From Mangrovicoccus algicola (GTDB taxonomy: Bacteria > Pseudomonadota > Alphaproteobacteria > Rhodobacterales > Rhodobacteraceae): a DNA stretch of 42,696 nt. Every line of letters starts with the position of its first letter. Within the stretch, counting starts at the first letter, position 1. Under the pieces are notes generated by a model. It was not told where the DNA came from. It saw only the letters and a list, made by a program, of their open reading frames with translations, and ran no database searches. The position numbers and the translations under genes were made by a program. Positions 8,246-17,356 of this stretch are shown here, one piece after another. Location of the stretch: assembly GCF_014903745.1 (NCBI RefSeq), contig NZ_JACVXA010000044.1, positions 1 to 42,696 of the forward strand, written 5' to 3'.

Positions 8246-9433
8246 TCACCCGGCGGCGGCGCGCGCCTCCTCGGCCAGGATCGTGCCGATCACGCGGCAA
8301 TCCTCCAGGCTGAAGGTCAGCGGCAGCCGCATGTCCAGCAGCCCCGCCAGCACCGCATCCGTCGCGGGCAGCGGCGCGGGGGCGGCATAGCGCCAGTGGT
8401 CGTAGCGCGAGGTGAAGCCCGCCGGGCTGTCGGCGCCGAACCATTTCAGCTCCACCCCCCGCGCGGCGCAGGCGGCCACATAGGCCCGCATCGCCGCCGC
8501 ATCCCGCCCGGGCAACAGGAACTGGATCGACGAGCCGACGAAGGCCTCCGCCTGCGGCCGCGGCGGCAGCTTCACGCCCGGCACGTCCCGAAGGCAGGAC
8601 TCCACCGCGCGGTAACGTTCGGTCCAGGCCGCGCAGCGGGCCTCCAGCCCGGCCAGCTGCGGCCGCAGGATCGCCGCGCGCAGGTGATCCATGCGCCCGG
8701 ATATGTTGGGCATGTCCAGCCGGTGTCTTTCGAACACCTCCGGCGCGGGCGCCGCCCCGTGGCGGGGATAGAGCATGTAGCTGCCCGACATCAGCACCGC
8801 CCGCGCCATCAGGTCGGGATCATCCGAGATCAGCAGCCCGCCCTCGCCGGAATTCATGTGCTTGTAGGTCTGGGTCGAATAGCAGGCCATCGCCCCGTGC
8901 CGCCCCGACAGCACCCCGCGCCAGCGCGCCCCCATCGTGTGGGCGCAATCCTCGATCACCCGGATCCCGGCCGCGTCGCAGATCTCCATCAGCCGGTCCA
9001 TGTCGCACAGATGCCCGCGCATGTGGCTCAGCAGCAGCACCTTCGCCTGATCCGCCCTGGCCGCCAGGTCCTCCAGGTCGATCACCAGATCCGGCGTCAC
9101 CTCGACCAGCACCGGCACCGCCCCCAGCGAGGCGATGGCGCCGGGCACGGGCGCCAGCGTGAAGGCATTCGTCAGCACCCGGTCCCCCGGCCCCACCCCC
9201 AGCGCGCGCAGCGCCGTGGCGATGGCATAGCCGCCCGAGGCCACGGCCAGGCAGTAGCGTGCCCCCGACCAGGCGGCGAATTCGCGCTCCAGCGCCGAAA
9301 CCTCGCCCTCCTCCTGCGGCCCCAGGTTGTAGCGATGCAGCCGCCCCGAGCGCATCACCGCGACAGCGGCCTGTATCGCCTCTTCGGGGATCGGCTCCTG
9401 CTGGGTGAAATTGCCTGTGAAACGCGTGGTCAT
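8246..9433 (-). CDS. DegT/DnrJ/EryC1/StrS-family aminotransferase
   Basis: PLP enzyme of the sugar-aminotransferase family, which usually converts keto-sugar nucleotides to amino sugars. The 395-residue frame starts at the ATG at 9433 (MTTRFTGNF). Family marks are VASGGYAIATALRAL (about 65-78), the conserved EDCAH (161-165), and catalytic Lys191 in YKHMNSGEGG. Unlike the protein at 2089, the PLP lysine is intact. No sugar-nucleotide, glycosyltransferase or polysaccharide genes lie nearby, so the substrate cannot be inferred. It is divergent from the RND pump operon, with 173 bases between starts, and convergent with amtB. Confidence 0.88.
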   Translation of the reverse strand: MTTRFTGNFTQQEPIPEEAIQAAVAVMRSGRLHRYNLGPQEEGEVSALEREFAAWSGARYCLAVASGGYAIATALRALGVGPGDRVLTNAFTLAPVPGAIASLGAVPVLVEVTPDLVIDLEDLAARADQAKVLLLSHMRGHLCDMDRLMEICDAAGIRVIEDCAHTMGARWRGVLSGRHGAMACYSTQTYKHMNSGEGGLLISDDPDLMARAVLMSGSYMLYPRHGAAPAPEVFERHRLDMPNISGRMDHLRAAILRPQLAGLEARCAAWTERYRAVESCLRDVPGVKLPPRPQAEAFVGSSIQFLLPGRDAAAMRAYVAACAARGVELKWFGADSPAGFTSRYDHWRYAAPAPLPATDAVLAGLLDMRLPLTFSLEDCRVIGTILAEEARAAAG

Positions 9434-9606
9434 GCCGGGTCTCCGCCTGTTCGCCCCTGCGTGACCCAGCCCGCGGCCAAGGTCAACGCGGCAGCAGGGC
9501 CTGCCGCCCGCGGACTCCGCCATGCGGCCAATTGCGACGACGCCCGAATCCGCGGAACATGGTTTCCTGAAGGTAACAAGACAGTGATGCGGAAACGGCC
9601 CAGGCG

Positions 9607-10734
9607 ATGACACAGACTTTCTTCCCGATCCCCGCCGCGGCCCTGGCCGCCGCGCTGGCCCTGCTGGGCGCGGCACCCGCCCCGGCACAGGAACCGCCCG
9701 CCCCGGCGGTGGTCGTCGCCCCGGCCGAGATGCAGGCCCGGGCGGGCGAGGCCAGCTTCACCGGGCGGCTGGTCGCGGCGCAGGTCGTCGACATACGCGC
9801 CCGGGCGACGGGATTCCTCGAAAGCGTCGATTTCACCGAGGGCCAGCGCGTCGCGAAGGGCGATCCGCTGTTCCATATCGAGGATGACAGCTACCAGGCG
9901 GCGCTGAACCAGATCGACGGGCAGATCCAGTCCGCCCGCGCCGAACGCGACCTGGCGCGGATCGAACGCGACCGCCAGGCCGAACTGGTGCGCCGCGGGG
10001 CCGTGCCGCAGAGCAACCTGGACCAGGCGGAGGCCTCGCTGGGCAATACCGAGGGCGCGCTGACGACATTGCAGGCCCAGCGCCAGGATGCAGAGCTGAC
10101 CCTGTCCTACACGGTTGTCGCCGCGCCTTTCGACGGCATCGCCGGGCTGGCGCAATACGATACCGGCGCGCTGGTCGGTCCCGATGCGGGCACGATGGTG
10201 ACCCTGACCGGCAGCGATCCGATCCATGCCGAATTCCCCGTGCCGCTGCGCGTGCTGCAGGAATACGACGCCGCGGTGGAGCGCGGCGAGGCGCCCACCG
10301 AGGCGGTGGTCAGCCTGACCCTGGCCAATGGCACCCAGGCCCCGCAGCAGGGGCGGATCGACTATCTCGACAGCCGCGTCTCGGAGGGCACCGATACCGT
10401 GCTGGCCCGCGCCGCCTTCGACAATCCCGATCACAAGCTGCGCGACGGGGAATTCGTCACCGTCACGCTGATGGCGACGACGGCGCAAGAAATCCTGACC
10501 GTGCCCGCCCAGGCGGTCAGCCGCAACCTGGCGGGCAGTTTCGTGATGGTCGTGGGCCCGGACGGCACCGCCGAACAGCGCCAGATCCAGACCGGCAGCA
10601 CGCGCCAGGGCGTCACCGAGGTCACGGGCGGGCTGGAGGCCGGCGAGATGGTCGTCACCGAGGGGCTGAACAAGGTCCGCCCCGGCATCAAGGTCGATGC
10701 CGCCCCCGCCGCCGCCGATCCGCAGGAAGGCTGA
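9607..10734 (+). CDS. RND efflux periplasmic adaptor subunit (AcrA/MexA type)
   Basis: Periplasmic membrane-fusion protein linking an RND pump to an outer-membrane channel. The 375-residue protein has an N-terminal export signal (cut near residue 27, ...APAPAQ). Next comes a lipoyl half-domain with VDIRARATGFLESVDFTEGQ, an alpha-helical hairpin of about 100-165 rich in Gln/Glu/Arg, the second lipoyl half (LSYTVVAAPFDGIAG), a beta-barrel and a membrane-proximal domain ending GLNKVRPGIKV. There is no lipobox cysteine, so it is soluble rather than lipid-anchored. It lies three bases before the pump gene. Confidence 0.93.
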   Translation: MTQTFFPIPAAALAAALALLGAAPAPAQEPPAPAVVVAPAEMQARAGEASFTGRLVAAQVVDIRARATGFLESVDFTEGQRVAKGDPLFHIEDDSYQAALNQIDGQIQSARAERDLARIERDRQAELVRRGAVPQSNLDQAEASLGNTEGALTTLQAQRQDAELTLSYTVVAAPFDGIAGLAQYDTGALVGPDAGTMVTLTGSDPIHAEFPVPLRVLQEYDAAVERGEAPTEAVVSLTLANGTQAPQQGRIDYLDSRVSEGTDTVLARAAFDNPDHKLRDGEFVTVTLMATTAQEILTVPAQAVSRNLAGSFVMVVGPDGTAEQRQIQTGSTRQGVTEVTGGLEAGEMVVTEGLNKVRPGIKVDAAPAAADPQEG

Positions 10735-10737
10735 CCC

Positions 10738-13700
10738 ATGATCTCGCAGGTCTTCATCGACCGCCCGCGCCTGGCGGCCGTCATCTCCATCGTGCTGACC
10801 CTGGCCGGGCTGATCTCGCTCAGCCGCCTGCCGGTGGAACAGTTCCCCGATATCGTGCCGCCCGTGGTCAGCGTCTCGGCCATGTATCCCGGCGCCGATG
10901 CCGAGACCGTTGAGGCCACCGTCGCCCAGGCGATCGAGGAGCAGGTCAACGGCGTCGAGGACATGCTCTACATGAAATCGACCAGCGGCTCGGACGGGTC
11001 CTATTCTCTGTCGGTGACCTTCGCGGTGGGCAGCGATCCGGACATCAACACCGTCAACGTGCAGAACCGCGTCGCCCTGGCCGAGGCCACCCTGCCCGAC
11101 GAGGTCACGCGCAGCGGCGTCAGCGTCAAGAAGGCGTCGAACGGCATGCTGCTGTCGCTGGCGATCTATTCGCCCGAGGGCACGTATGACGACCTGTTCC
11201 TGTCGAACTATGCCACGATCAACGTGCTGGACGCGATCAAGCGCGTGCCCGGCGTGGGCGACGCCACGCTGTTCGGCACGCGCGACTACTCGATGCGCAT
11301 CAGCCTGGACACGGACCGGCTGACCCAGCTGGGGCTGACCCCCGGCGATGTCACCGCCGCGATCCGCGCCCAGAACACCCAGGCGGCGATCGGCCGCGTC
11401 GGCGCCCAGCCGATGACCGACGATCCGCTGTTCCAGCTGAACCTGACCACCACCGGGCGGCTGGCCGATCCGGCGGAATTCGGCGGGATCGTGCTGCGCG
11501 CCAATCCCGACGGGTCCTTCCTGCGGGTGCGCGACGTGGCCACCGTGTCGCTGGGGGCGCAGAACTACGACACCTCCGCGCGGCTCAACGGCGCCCAGAC
11601 GGTGATGATCGGCGTCTATCAGAGCCCCGGCGCCAATGCGCTTCAGGCCGCCGAAGGCGTCATGGCCGAAATGGACCGCGCCGCCGCGGATTTCCCGCAG
11701 GATGTCGCCTATTCGGTGGTCTATGACACGACCGAATTCATCCTCGATTCCGTCCACGAGGTGCAGAAGACCCTGATCGAGGCCTTCCTTCTGGTCGTGC
11801 TGGTGGTCTTCGTCTTCCTCGGCAACTGGCGCGCGACGCTGATCCCGCTGGTCGCGGTGCCGGTCTCGCTGGTGGCGACCTTCGCGGTGATGCTGGCCAT
11901 GGGCTTCACGCTGAACACCGTGTCGCTTCTGGCGCTGGTGCTGGCGATCGGCATCGTCGTCGACGACGCCATCGTGGTCGTGGAAAACGTCGAGCGGATC
12001 ATGGAGGAGAACCCGGAGCTGTCCGGGCACCAGGCCGCCTCCCTGGCGATGCGCCAGATCACCGGGCCGATCATCGCCACCGCCGCGGTGCTCTTGTCGG
12101 TCTTCGTGCCGGTGGCCTTCATCCCCGGCATCACCGGCGCGCTGTTCCAGCAATTCGCCGTCGCCGTCTCGGTCTCCATGGTGATCTCGGCGGTCAATGC
12201 GCTGACCCTGTCTCCCGCGCTGGCGGCGATCCTGCTGCGCCCGCATCAGGGTCCGCGCCACGGCGTGATGGCCTGGATCTCGGGGCGCATCGACCGCGCC
12301 CGCGACGGCTATGCCCGCATCGCCCATGCCATCGCCCGGCGCGCCGTGCTGGGGCTGGTGCTGCTGGGCGCGGCGCTGGCGGGGACGGGCTGGATCATCA
12401 CCAAGGTGCCCGGCGGCTTCCTGCCCGCCGAGGACCAGGGGGCGTTCTTCACCGAGGTGCGCCTGCCCGAGGGGGCCTCGCTGAACCGCACCGAGGCGGC
12501 GCTGGAGGAGGTCCAGACCATCCTGTCGGGCCTGCCGGGCGTGGCGGATGTCATCTCCATCGGCGGCTATTCGATGCTGGACGGAGCGGCGAAATCCTCC
12601 TCCGGCTTCCTGATCGCGCGCATGGCGCCCTTTGCCGAACGTCCCGATCCCGAGCAGAGCGTCTTCGCCGCGATCCAGTCGGCAATGGTGCAGGCCTATC
12701 CGATCCGCGAGGCGCAGGTCTTCGCCTTCAACCTGCCGCCGATCATCGGGCTGGGGACCGGGTCCGGTTTCGAATACATGCTGCTGGACACGCAGGGGCG
12801 GTCCCCGCAGGAACTGTCGCAGGTCGCCACCGGCCTGACCCTGGCCGCCGCGCAGGATCCGCGGCTGTCGGCCACCTACACGACCTTCTCGGCCAATACC
12901 CCGCAGCTTTTCCTGGATATCGACCGCGAGAAGCTGCAGTCGCTGGGCGTGTCGGTCGATGATCTCTTCGCCGCGCTGCAGGGCACGCTGGGCTCGGTCT
13001 ATGTCAACGATTTCACCCTGTTCGGCCGGTCCTGGCAGGTCACGCTGCAGGCGCAGCAGAGCGACCGGGCCAGCGTGGACGATATCGGCCGCATCCACCT
13101 GCGCAATGCCGCGGGCGAGATGGTGCCGGTGGCCGCCGTGGCCACCGCGCAATACATCACCGGCCCCGCCGCGATCGTGCGCTACAACAATTTCCGCGCG
13201 CTCACGATGAATGGCGGCCCGGCGGGCGATGTCTCCTCCGGCGAGGCGCTGGCCGCGATGGAGGAGCTGTCCGCGCAGACCCTGCCCCAGGGCTACAGCT
13301 ATGACTGGACCGGCACGGCGGCGCAGGAAAAGGAGGCGGCGGGACAGACCACCGTGATCCTCGTCCTGGCGCTGGTCTTCGCCTATCTCTTCCTCGTCGC
13401 GCTATACGAAAGCTGGACCATCCCGGTGCCGGTCCTGCTGTCTGTCTCGGTCGGCGTCTTCGGCGCGATGGCGGCGCTCTTGGTGACCGGGCTGCCGCTG
13501 GATATCTACGGGCAGATCGGGCTGGTCGTTCTGATCGCGCTGGCGGCCAAGAACGGCATCCTGATCGTGGAATTCGCCAAGGAGCGGCGCGAGATCGACG
13601 GAATGCCGATCCTGGAGGCGGCCGTCACCGGCGCGCGCGCCCGGTTCCGCGCGGTGATGATGACCTCGATCGCCTTCATCGCCGGGCTCTGGCCCCTGGT

Positions 13701-13899
13701 CAGCGCCACGGGCGCCGCGGAACTGACCCGGCGCGGCGTCGGCACCGGCGTCTTCGGCGGCATGCTGGCCGCGGCGCTGGTGGGCATCTTCGTCATCCCC
13801 TCGCTTTACGTGATCTTCCAGAGCGCGCGGGAATGGGCCAAGGCGCGGCTGGGCCTGCGCCCGGCATCCGGGCGCGGGACGGCGGATCGCGGCGACTGA
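10738..13899 (+). CDS. RND multidrug efflux permease (AcrB/MexB-like, HAE1 family)
   Basis: Proton-driven inner-membrane exporter. The 1053 residues match the family length: twelve membrane segments and two large periplasmic loops. The proton relay is complete: Asp409-Asp410 in [13 protein letters not shown] (segment 4) and Lys938 in [13 protein letters not shown] (segment 10), matching AcrB D407/D408/K940. The N terminus ([17 protein letters not shown]) is typical. No outer-membrane factor gene and no repressor gene are adjacent, so the channel is probably encoded elsewhere. A hairpin at 13907 probably ends the two-gene transcript. Confidence 0.96.
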   Translation: MISQVFIDRPRLAAVISIVLTLAGLISLSRLPVEQFPDIVPPVVSVSAMYPGADAETVEATVAQAIEEQVNGVEDMLYMKSTSGSDGSYSLSVTFAVGSDPDINTVNVQNRVALAEATLPDEVTRSGVSVKKASNGMLLSLAIYSPEGTYDDLFLSNYATINVLDAIKRVPGVGDATLFGTRDYSMRISLDTDRLTQLGLTPGDVTAAIRAQNTQAAIGRVGAQPMTDDPLFQLNLTTTGRLADPAEFGGIVLRANPDGSFLRVRDVATVSLGAQNYDTSARLNGAQTVMIGVYQSPGANALQAAEGVMAEMDRAAADFPQDVAYSVVYDTTEFILDSVHEVQKTLIEAFLLVVLVVFVFLGNWRATLIPLVAVPVSLVATFAVMLAMGFTLNTVSLLALVLAIGIVVDDAIVVVENVERIMEENPELSGHQAASLAMRQITGPIIATAAVLLSVFVPVAFIPGITGALFQQFAVAVSVSMVISAVNALTLSPALAAILLRPHQGPRHGVMAWISGRIDRARDGYARIAHAIARRAVLGLVLLGAALAGTGWIITKVPGGFLPAEDQGAFFTEVRLPEGASLNRTEAALEEVQTILSGLPGVADVISIGGYSMLDGAAKSSSGFLIARMAPFAERPDPEQSVFAAIQSAMVQAYPIREAQVFAFNLPPIIGLGTGSGFEYMLLDTQGRSPQELSQVATGLTLAAAQDPRLSATYTTFSANTPQLFLDIDREKLQSLGVSVDDLFAALQGTLGSVYVNDFTLFGRSWQVTLQAQQSDRASVDDIGRIHLRNAAGEMVPVAAVATAQYITGPAAIVRYNNFRALTMNGGPAGDVSSGEALAAMEELSAQTLPQGYSYDWTGTAAQEKEAAGQTTVILVLALVFAYLFLVALYESWTIPVPVLLSVSVGVFGAMAALLVTGLPLDIYGQIGLVVLIALAAKNGILIVEFAKERREIDGMPILEAAVTGARARFRAVMMTSIAFIAGLWPLVSATGAAELTRRGVGTGVFGGMLAAALVGIFVIPSLYVIFQSAREWAKARLGLRPASGRGTADRGD

Positions 13900-13906
13900 G
13901 CCCGGG

Positions 13907-13940
13907 GCCTTCCGTGTCGCCGCGCACGGGCACGGAAGGC
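13907..13940 (+). terminator. Hairpin after the RND operon
   Basis: GCCTTCCGTG (13907-13916) pairs perfectly with CACGGAAGGC (13931-13940) around a 14-base GC-rich loop, seven bases after the permease stop. No T-run follows, so this is a stem-loop of terminator type rather than a textbook intrinsic terminator. Confidence 0.5.
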
Positions 13941-13991
13941 GGACCGGGGCAGGATCGTCCCCAGGTCGGTTTCGATCCCGGGGAGAATTTC

Positions 13992-14078
13992 ATGACCCTC
14001 CGTTTTCCCGCGCCGCTGGCGGCCCTGCTTCCGGCCTGTGCGGGCGGGGCGGTGGCGGTGCTGCGCCGCCGGAGCTGA
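13992..14078 (+). CDS. Possible 28-residue lipoprotein-like peptide
   Basis: A short frame beginning MTLRFPAPLAALLPACAGG has a well-placed ribosome binding site (GGGGAG, six bases upstream of the ATG). It looks like a lipoprotein leader with its cysteine in a PAC context, but almost nothing follows the cysteine except an Arg-rich end. It could be a small lipopeptide, a remnant, or chance. I do not recognise it. Confidence 0.25.
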   Translation: MTLRFPAPLAALLPACAGGAVAVLRRRS

Positions 14079-14090
14079 CGCGGCCGGGGT

Positions 14091-14378
14091 TCAGGGCCGC
14101 GCCGCGGCGGCCGGGCCCATCCGGTGCATCACGTCGAAATCGCGCACCGTGATGGCGCCGGACAGGATCACCCCGGCGATCACCGCCCAGAGGATCGCGG
14201 CGACCAGCGTGGTGATCGCGGCCTTGCGGCGCAGCCGGGGATCGGTGGGCGCCGAGACCGGGGTGCCCGGCACAACCTGCCCCGCCTCCGCCTGGCTTTT
14301 CAGCCGCAGCGGCAGCACGACGAAGAAGGTCAGCCACCAGATCACGGCGAAAAGAACGATCGCGGAGGTGATCGACAT
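14091..14378 (-). CDS. DUF1467 family membrane protein
   Basis: A 95-residue protein with two predicted membrane helices (about 4-24 and 53-74). Between them lies the characteristic FVVLPLRLKSQAEAGQVVPGTP segment, read here as two stretches, LPLRLKSQAEAG and VVPGTPVSAP. This pattern is the DUF1467 family of alphaproteobacteria, whose function is unknown. It begins four bases after the epimerase stop codon on the same strand, and that pairing recurs in relatives as far as I know. The start (MSITSAIVLF) is unambiguous. Confidence 0.85.
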   Translation of the reverse strand: MSITSAIVLFAVIWWLTFFVVLPLRLKSQAEAGQVVPGTPVSAPTDPRLRRKAAITTLVAAILWAVIAGVILSGAITVRDFDVMHRMGPAAAARP

Positions 14379-14381
14379 GGG

Positions 14382-14786
14382 TCAGACCTCCTCCAGCTCG
14401 ACCAGGCAGCCATTGAAATCCTTCGGGTGCAGGAACAGCACCGGCTTGCCATGGGCGCCGGTCTTGGGCTCGCCCGAGCCCAGCACCCGCGCCCCGGCCG
14501 AAACCAGCCGGTCGCGCGCGGCCAGGATGTCCTCCACCTCGTAGCACACATGATGGATGCCGCCGGCGGGGTTCTTCTGCAGGAAACCGGCGATCGGGCT
14601 GTCCGGCCCCAGAGGATGCAGCAGCTCGATCTTGGTATTGGGCAGCGCGATGAAGACCACGGTGACCCCGTGACCGGGCTCCGCCTGCGGCGCACCGACC
14701 GCGGCCCCCAGCGCGTCGCGATACTGCGCGCAGGCCGCCTCCAGGTCCGGCACGGCGATGGCCACGTGATTCAGGCGTCCGATCAT
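14382..14786 (-). CDS. mce: Methylmalonyl-CoA epimerase
   Basis: Interconverts (2R)- and (2S)-methylmalonyl-CoA, linking propionyl-CoA carboxylation to methylmalonyl-CoA mutase. The 134-residue protein is a glyoxalase-fold enzyme of usual length. Likely metal ligands are His7 (LNHVAIAV), Glu54 (TKIELL), His79 (GGIHHVCYEV) and Glu130 (CLVELEE). The GIHHVCYEV and NGCLVELE stretches are diagnostic. It heads a short reverse-strand operon with the DUF1467 gene and is divergent from the response regulator gene. The mutase and carboxylase are not in this window. Confidence 0.93.
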   Translation of the reverse strand: MIGRLNHVAIAVPDLEAACAQYRDALGAAVGAPQAEPGHGVTVVFIALPNTKIELLHPLGPDSPIAGFLQKNPAGGIHHVCYEVEDILAARDRLVSAGARVLGSGEPKTGAHGKPVLFLHPKDFNGCLVELEEV

Positions 14787-14882
14787 GGCTGTCCTCCTGC
14801 TCCGCGGATGATCCTAGCCGCCCGCCGCCGCAGGAGGCAATGCTTCGCGACGCGCCGGAGATCCCGCGGAGACCGGGTTCAC

Positions 14883-14899
14883 TTAACCCATCCTTCACC
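14883..14899 (+). promoter_or_regulatory. CtrA-like binding site upstream of the response regulator
   Basis: TTAACCCATCCTTCACC matches the alphaproteobacterial CtrA consensus TTAA-N7-TTAA with one mismatch (TTCA in the second half). It ends about 46 bases before the start codon at 14946, within reach of a promoter. The call rests only on sequence similarity. Confidence 0.4.
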
Positions 14900-14945
14900 C
14901 TTCCCTGCGGAAATGACCCGGGGACGAGGCAAGGAGGAGGAGACC

Positions 14946-15665
14946 ATGACCGACCCGGTGGACACCTATCTGATCCGGCGCCAGCCCACGGCCTCGCGGC
15001 CGCTGCTGGGGCTGACCATACTTCTGGTGGAAGACAGCCGCTTCGCCTCGGAGGCGGTGCGGCTGATGTGCCTGCGCTCGGGCGCGCGCATCCGCCGGGC
15101 CGATTGCCTGGCCTCCGCGCACAAGCACCTGTGCACCTACCGTCCGTCGGTCGCCATCGTCGATCTGGGCCTGCCCGACGGCCACGGAGAGGACCTCATC
15201 CGCGAATTGCGCGGCGGTCCCCGGCCCGTGCAGGCGGTGCTGGCCACCTCGGGCGATCCCGACGGCGCCGAACGCGCCTTCGCCGCCGGGGCGCAGGGCT
15301 TCCTGGAGAAACCGGTCCGCTCCCTGGGGGACTTCCAGCAGACCGTGCTGCATGTGCTGCCTCCCGAGGCGCGGCCGCTGGGACTGCGCGCCGTGACGGA
15401 GGATACCGTCGATCCCGACATGCTGGCATTCCGCGACGACCTCGCCCATGTGGCGGAACTGCTGACGGTGGCGGAATCCGAACAGCCCATCGACTACATC
15501 GCGCAATTCGTCTCCGGCGTGGCACGATCCGCCCAGGACGGGCCGCTCTGCGCCGCCGCCGAGGCGATCCTGCGCGCCCAGGCCCGCGGCGCGGCCAATC
15601 CCGTCGCCCTGTCCCGATTGCGCAATATCGTGCAGAGCCGCCTTGAAAGGCAGATCGCGATCTAA
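14946..15665 (+). CDS. Response regulator with receiver domain and an unassigned helical C terminus
   Basis: Residues about 22-140 form a receiver domain: acidic pair Glu29-Asp30 (LLVEDSR), phosphoacceptor Asp73 (AIVDLGLPDG), the Thr/Ser position in LATSGD, and Lys122 (FLEKPV). The remaining hundred residues are predicted helical, and I see no DNA-binding, GGDEF, EAL or kinase motif. The protein therefore may act by protein contact. No histidine kinase gene is adjacent. A strong ribosome binding site (AAGGAGGAGG) precedes the ATG, and a CtrA-like box lies further upstream, which suggests cell-cycle or motility-linked control. Length 239 residues. Confidence 0.85.
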   Translation: MTDPVDTYLIRRQPTASRPLLGLTILLVEDSRFASEAVRLMCLRSGARIRRADCLASAHKHLCTYRPSVAIVDLGLPDGHGEDLIRELRGGPRPVQAVLATSGDPDGAERAFAAGAQGFLEKPVRSLGDFQQTVLHVLPPEARPLGLRAVTEDTVDPDMLAFRDDLAHVAELLTVAESEQPIDYIAQFVSGVARSAQDGPLCAAAEAILRAQARGAANPVALSRLRNIVQSRLERQIAI

Positions 15666-15757
15666 GCGCGAAAGCACGGGACGAAAGCGTTGCCATGGAC
15701 CCGATGTTCGCTTAGTGTTCATCGAAACGGCAACACAGGCAATACGATATCTGGCGG

Positions 15758-16372
15758 ATGAAGCACGCAACGGCCCAAGATTTGCGCGGATTTCCCGGCG
15801 GAACCCGCTTTGGCACCATGCTGGCCGACCCGCCCCGGCGCTTTGCCGACCGCACCGGCAAGGCTGCGCCCGAACATCGCCGCCTGACCCTCTCTGCAGC
15901 CATGGGACTGCAGAGACTCTGCCCCCGGCCGGTGCTGCGCAGCCAGGCCGGGCGGGCGGTTTGCGGTATCCGGCTGTCCGGGGCATTCCTGTCCGATGAA
16001 TTGCGGGATCCGGCCGCCCCGGGGCGCGAATCCGACTTCCGCCGGCCCGGGAACCGCAAGAATGGCGGTTCGGGCAGGCGCGGGATCGGGTGTGCGTTCC
16101 GCAACCCGGCCGGGATCGGAGTTTCCGGGACACCCGGACCTGGTACCTCCGCGCGACGCCGGGTGACCATGCTGCAGGCCCGCAGGCGCGAAGATGCGCG
16201 GATGCCCGGCGAACCGCACGAAGCGATTGAATCCTGCAGCCGGGGGCCGTATCTGGAACGCTTCGGTCGCGGCATCCGGGGCGGCTGGACGGTCCGGGGC
16301 AACCGGGCCGAGGACAGCGACAGCCCGGACTGGAAGAGCTGCGCCCATAATTCGGCGATTGCGGCGGAGTGA
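15758..16372 (+). pseudogene. Degenerate MT-A70 family DNA adenine methyltransferase
   Basis: The 204-codon frame is uninterrupted, and both ends resemble MT-A70 N6-adenine methyltransferases: RFGTMLADPP, NRTGK-like DRTGKAAPEHRRL, and the tail AIESCSRGPYLERFGRG...GWTVRGNRAE...AHNSAIAAE. The catalytic DPPW is DPPR (residues 24-27). The middle (about 45-150), where the family has an LYLWVPNA...WHKIRKDGG core, is scrambled, with only RKNGGS and CAFRN left. Several expected tryptophans are arginine, one TGG-to-CGG change each. A loss-of-function relic is most likely, though a divergent active protein cannot be excluded. Its TGA overlaps a GTG that could start the next gene, so it sits in frame-to-frame contact with the R-M pair. 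Confidence 0.68.
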
Positions 16373-16377
16373 CGGAG

Positions 16378-17355
16378 ATGGATGGCAGCCCCCCGATGCA
16401 TTGCGAGATCGCCTCTGTCGAAGTCTGCGCCGGTGCCGGCGGACAGGCGCTCGGCCTGGAACGGGCCGGTTTCCGCCACGAGGCGCTGGTCGAGGTCGAG
16501 GCCGTCTGCCGCAAGACCCTGAGCTTCAACCGCCCCGAATGGCGGGTGCTCTCGGGGGAGCAGTCCAACCTCAAGACCTTCGATGCGCGCGCCTTTCGCG
16601 GCATCGACCTGCTGGCGGGCGGGCTGCCCTGTCCGCCCTTCTCCAAGGCCGGCAAGCAGCTGGGCGCCGAGGATGAGCGCAACCTTTTCCCCGACTTCCT
16701 GCGCGTGGTCGACGAATGCCGCCCGCGCGCGGTGATGGTGGAGAATGTCCGCGGCTTCCTCGATCCCACCTTCGAGGATTTCCGCAACGATTTCCGCAAG
16801 GCGCTGGAGAAATTCGGCTACAAGGTCGGCTGGCGGCTGTTCTCCGCCTCGGATTTCGGGGTCAGCCAGCTGCGCCCGCGGGTGGTGATCGTCGGCGTCG
16901 CCGCGGGGGCCGATTTCGACTGGCCGGATCCCGACCCCGAAGCGCCGCCCGGCGTCGGCGCGCTGCTGCATGACCAGATGGCCGCGGGCGGCTGGGAAGG
17001 GGCGACCGCCTGGGCGGCGCAGGCCGCCCAGGTCGCGCCCACCATCGTCGGCGGATCGCTGAAACATGGCGGCCCCGACCTGGGCCCCACCCGGGCCCGC
17101 GCCGCCTGGGCCAAGCTGGGCGTGGACGGGCGCAGCCTGGCCGATGCCCCCCCCGCCCCCGGATTCACCGGCATGCCGCGCCTGACCGTCCCCATGGTCG
17201 CGCGGGTGCAGGGCTTTCCCGATGACTGGACCTTCGTCGGCCGCAAGACCCCCGCCTATCGCCAGGTGGGCAATGCGTTTCCGCCGCCGGTCTCCGCGGC
17301 GGTCGGCCGCCGCATCGGCCAGGCCCTGATCCGCAGCAGCGTGATGATCGCCTGA
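16378..17355 (+). CDS. C5-cytosine DNA methyltransferase of a type II R-M system
   Basis: Methylates cytosine to protect host sites from the partner nuclease. The 325 residues carry the ordered m5C motifs: I (VEVCAGAGGQALGLERAG, 14-31), IV with nucleophile Cys85 (GLPCPPFS), VI (VENVRGF, 121-127), VIII (RPRVVIVGV) and X (RQVGNAFPPPVS near 300). The target-recognition region lies between VIII and the VQGFPDDW/motif X end. ATG at 16378 is chosen because GCGGAG stands eight bases upstream; a GTG at 16369 would add three residues. The stop is separated by one base from the endonuclease start, so the pair is translationally coupled. Confidence 0.93.
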   Translation: MDGSPPMHCEIASVEVCAGAGGQALGLERAGFRHEALVEVEAVCRKTLSFNRPEWRVLSGEQSNLKTFDARAFRGIDLLAGGLPCPPFSKAGKQLGAEDERNLFPDFLRVVDECRPRAVMVENVRGFLDPTFEDFRNDFRKALEKFGYKVGWRLFSASDFGVSQLRPRVVIVGVAAGADFDWPDPDPEAPPGVGALLHDQMAAGGWEGATAWAAQAAQVAPTIVGGSLKHGGPDLGPTRARAAWAKLGVDGRSLADAPPAPGFTGMPRLTVPMVARVQGFPDDWTFVGRKTPAYRQVGNAFPPPVSAAVGRRIGQALIRSSVMIA

Positions 17356-17356
17356 C

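Noticed and set aside
9520-9600. An operator-like GGAACATGGTTTCC before the RND adaptor gene
   Set aside because: The palindrome is imperfect and short, and no regulator gene is nearby, so it cannot be told from chance.
9430-13152. A 1240-codon open frame antisense to the RND operon, and similar long antisense frames at 3281-6259, 18521-20497 and 20337-23108
   Set aside because: They lie opposite clear conserved genes, are His/Arg/Gly-rich and have no recognisable domain. High GC leaves antisense frames open by chance.
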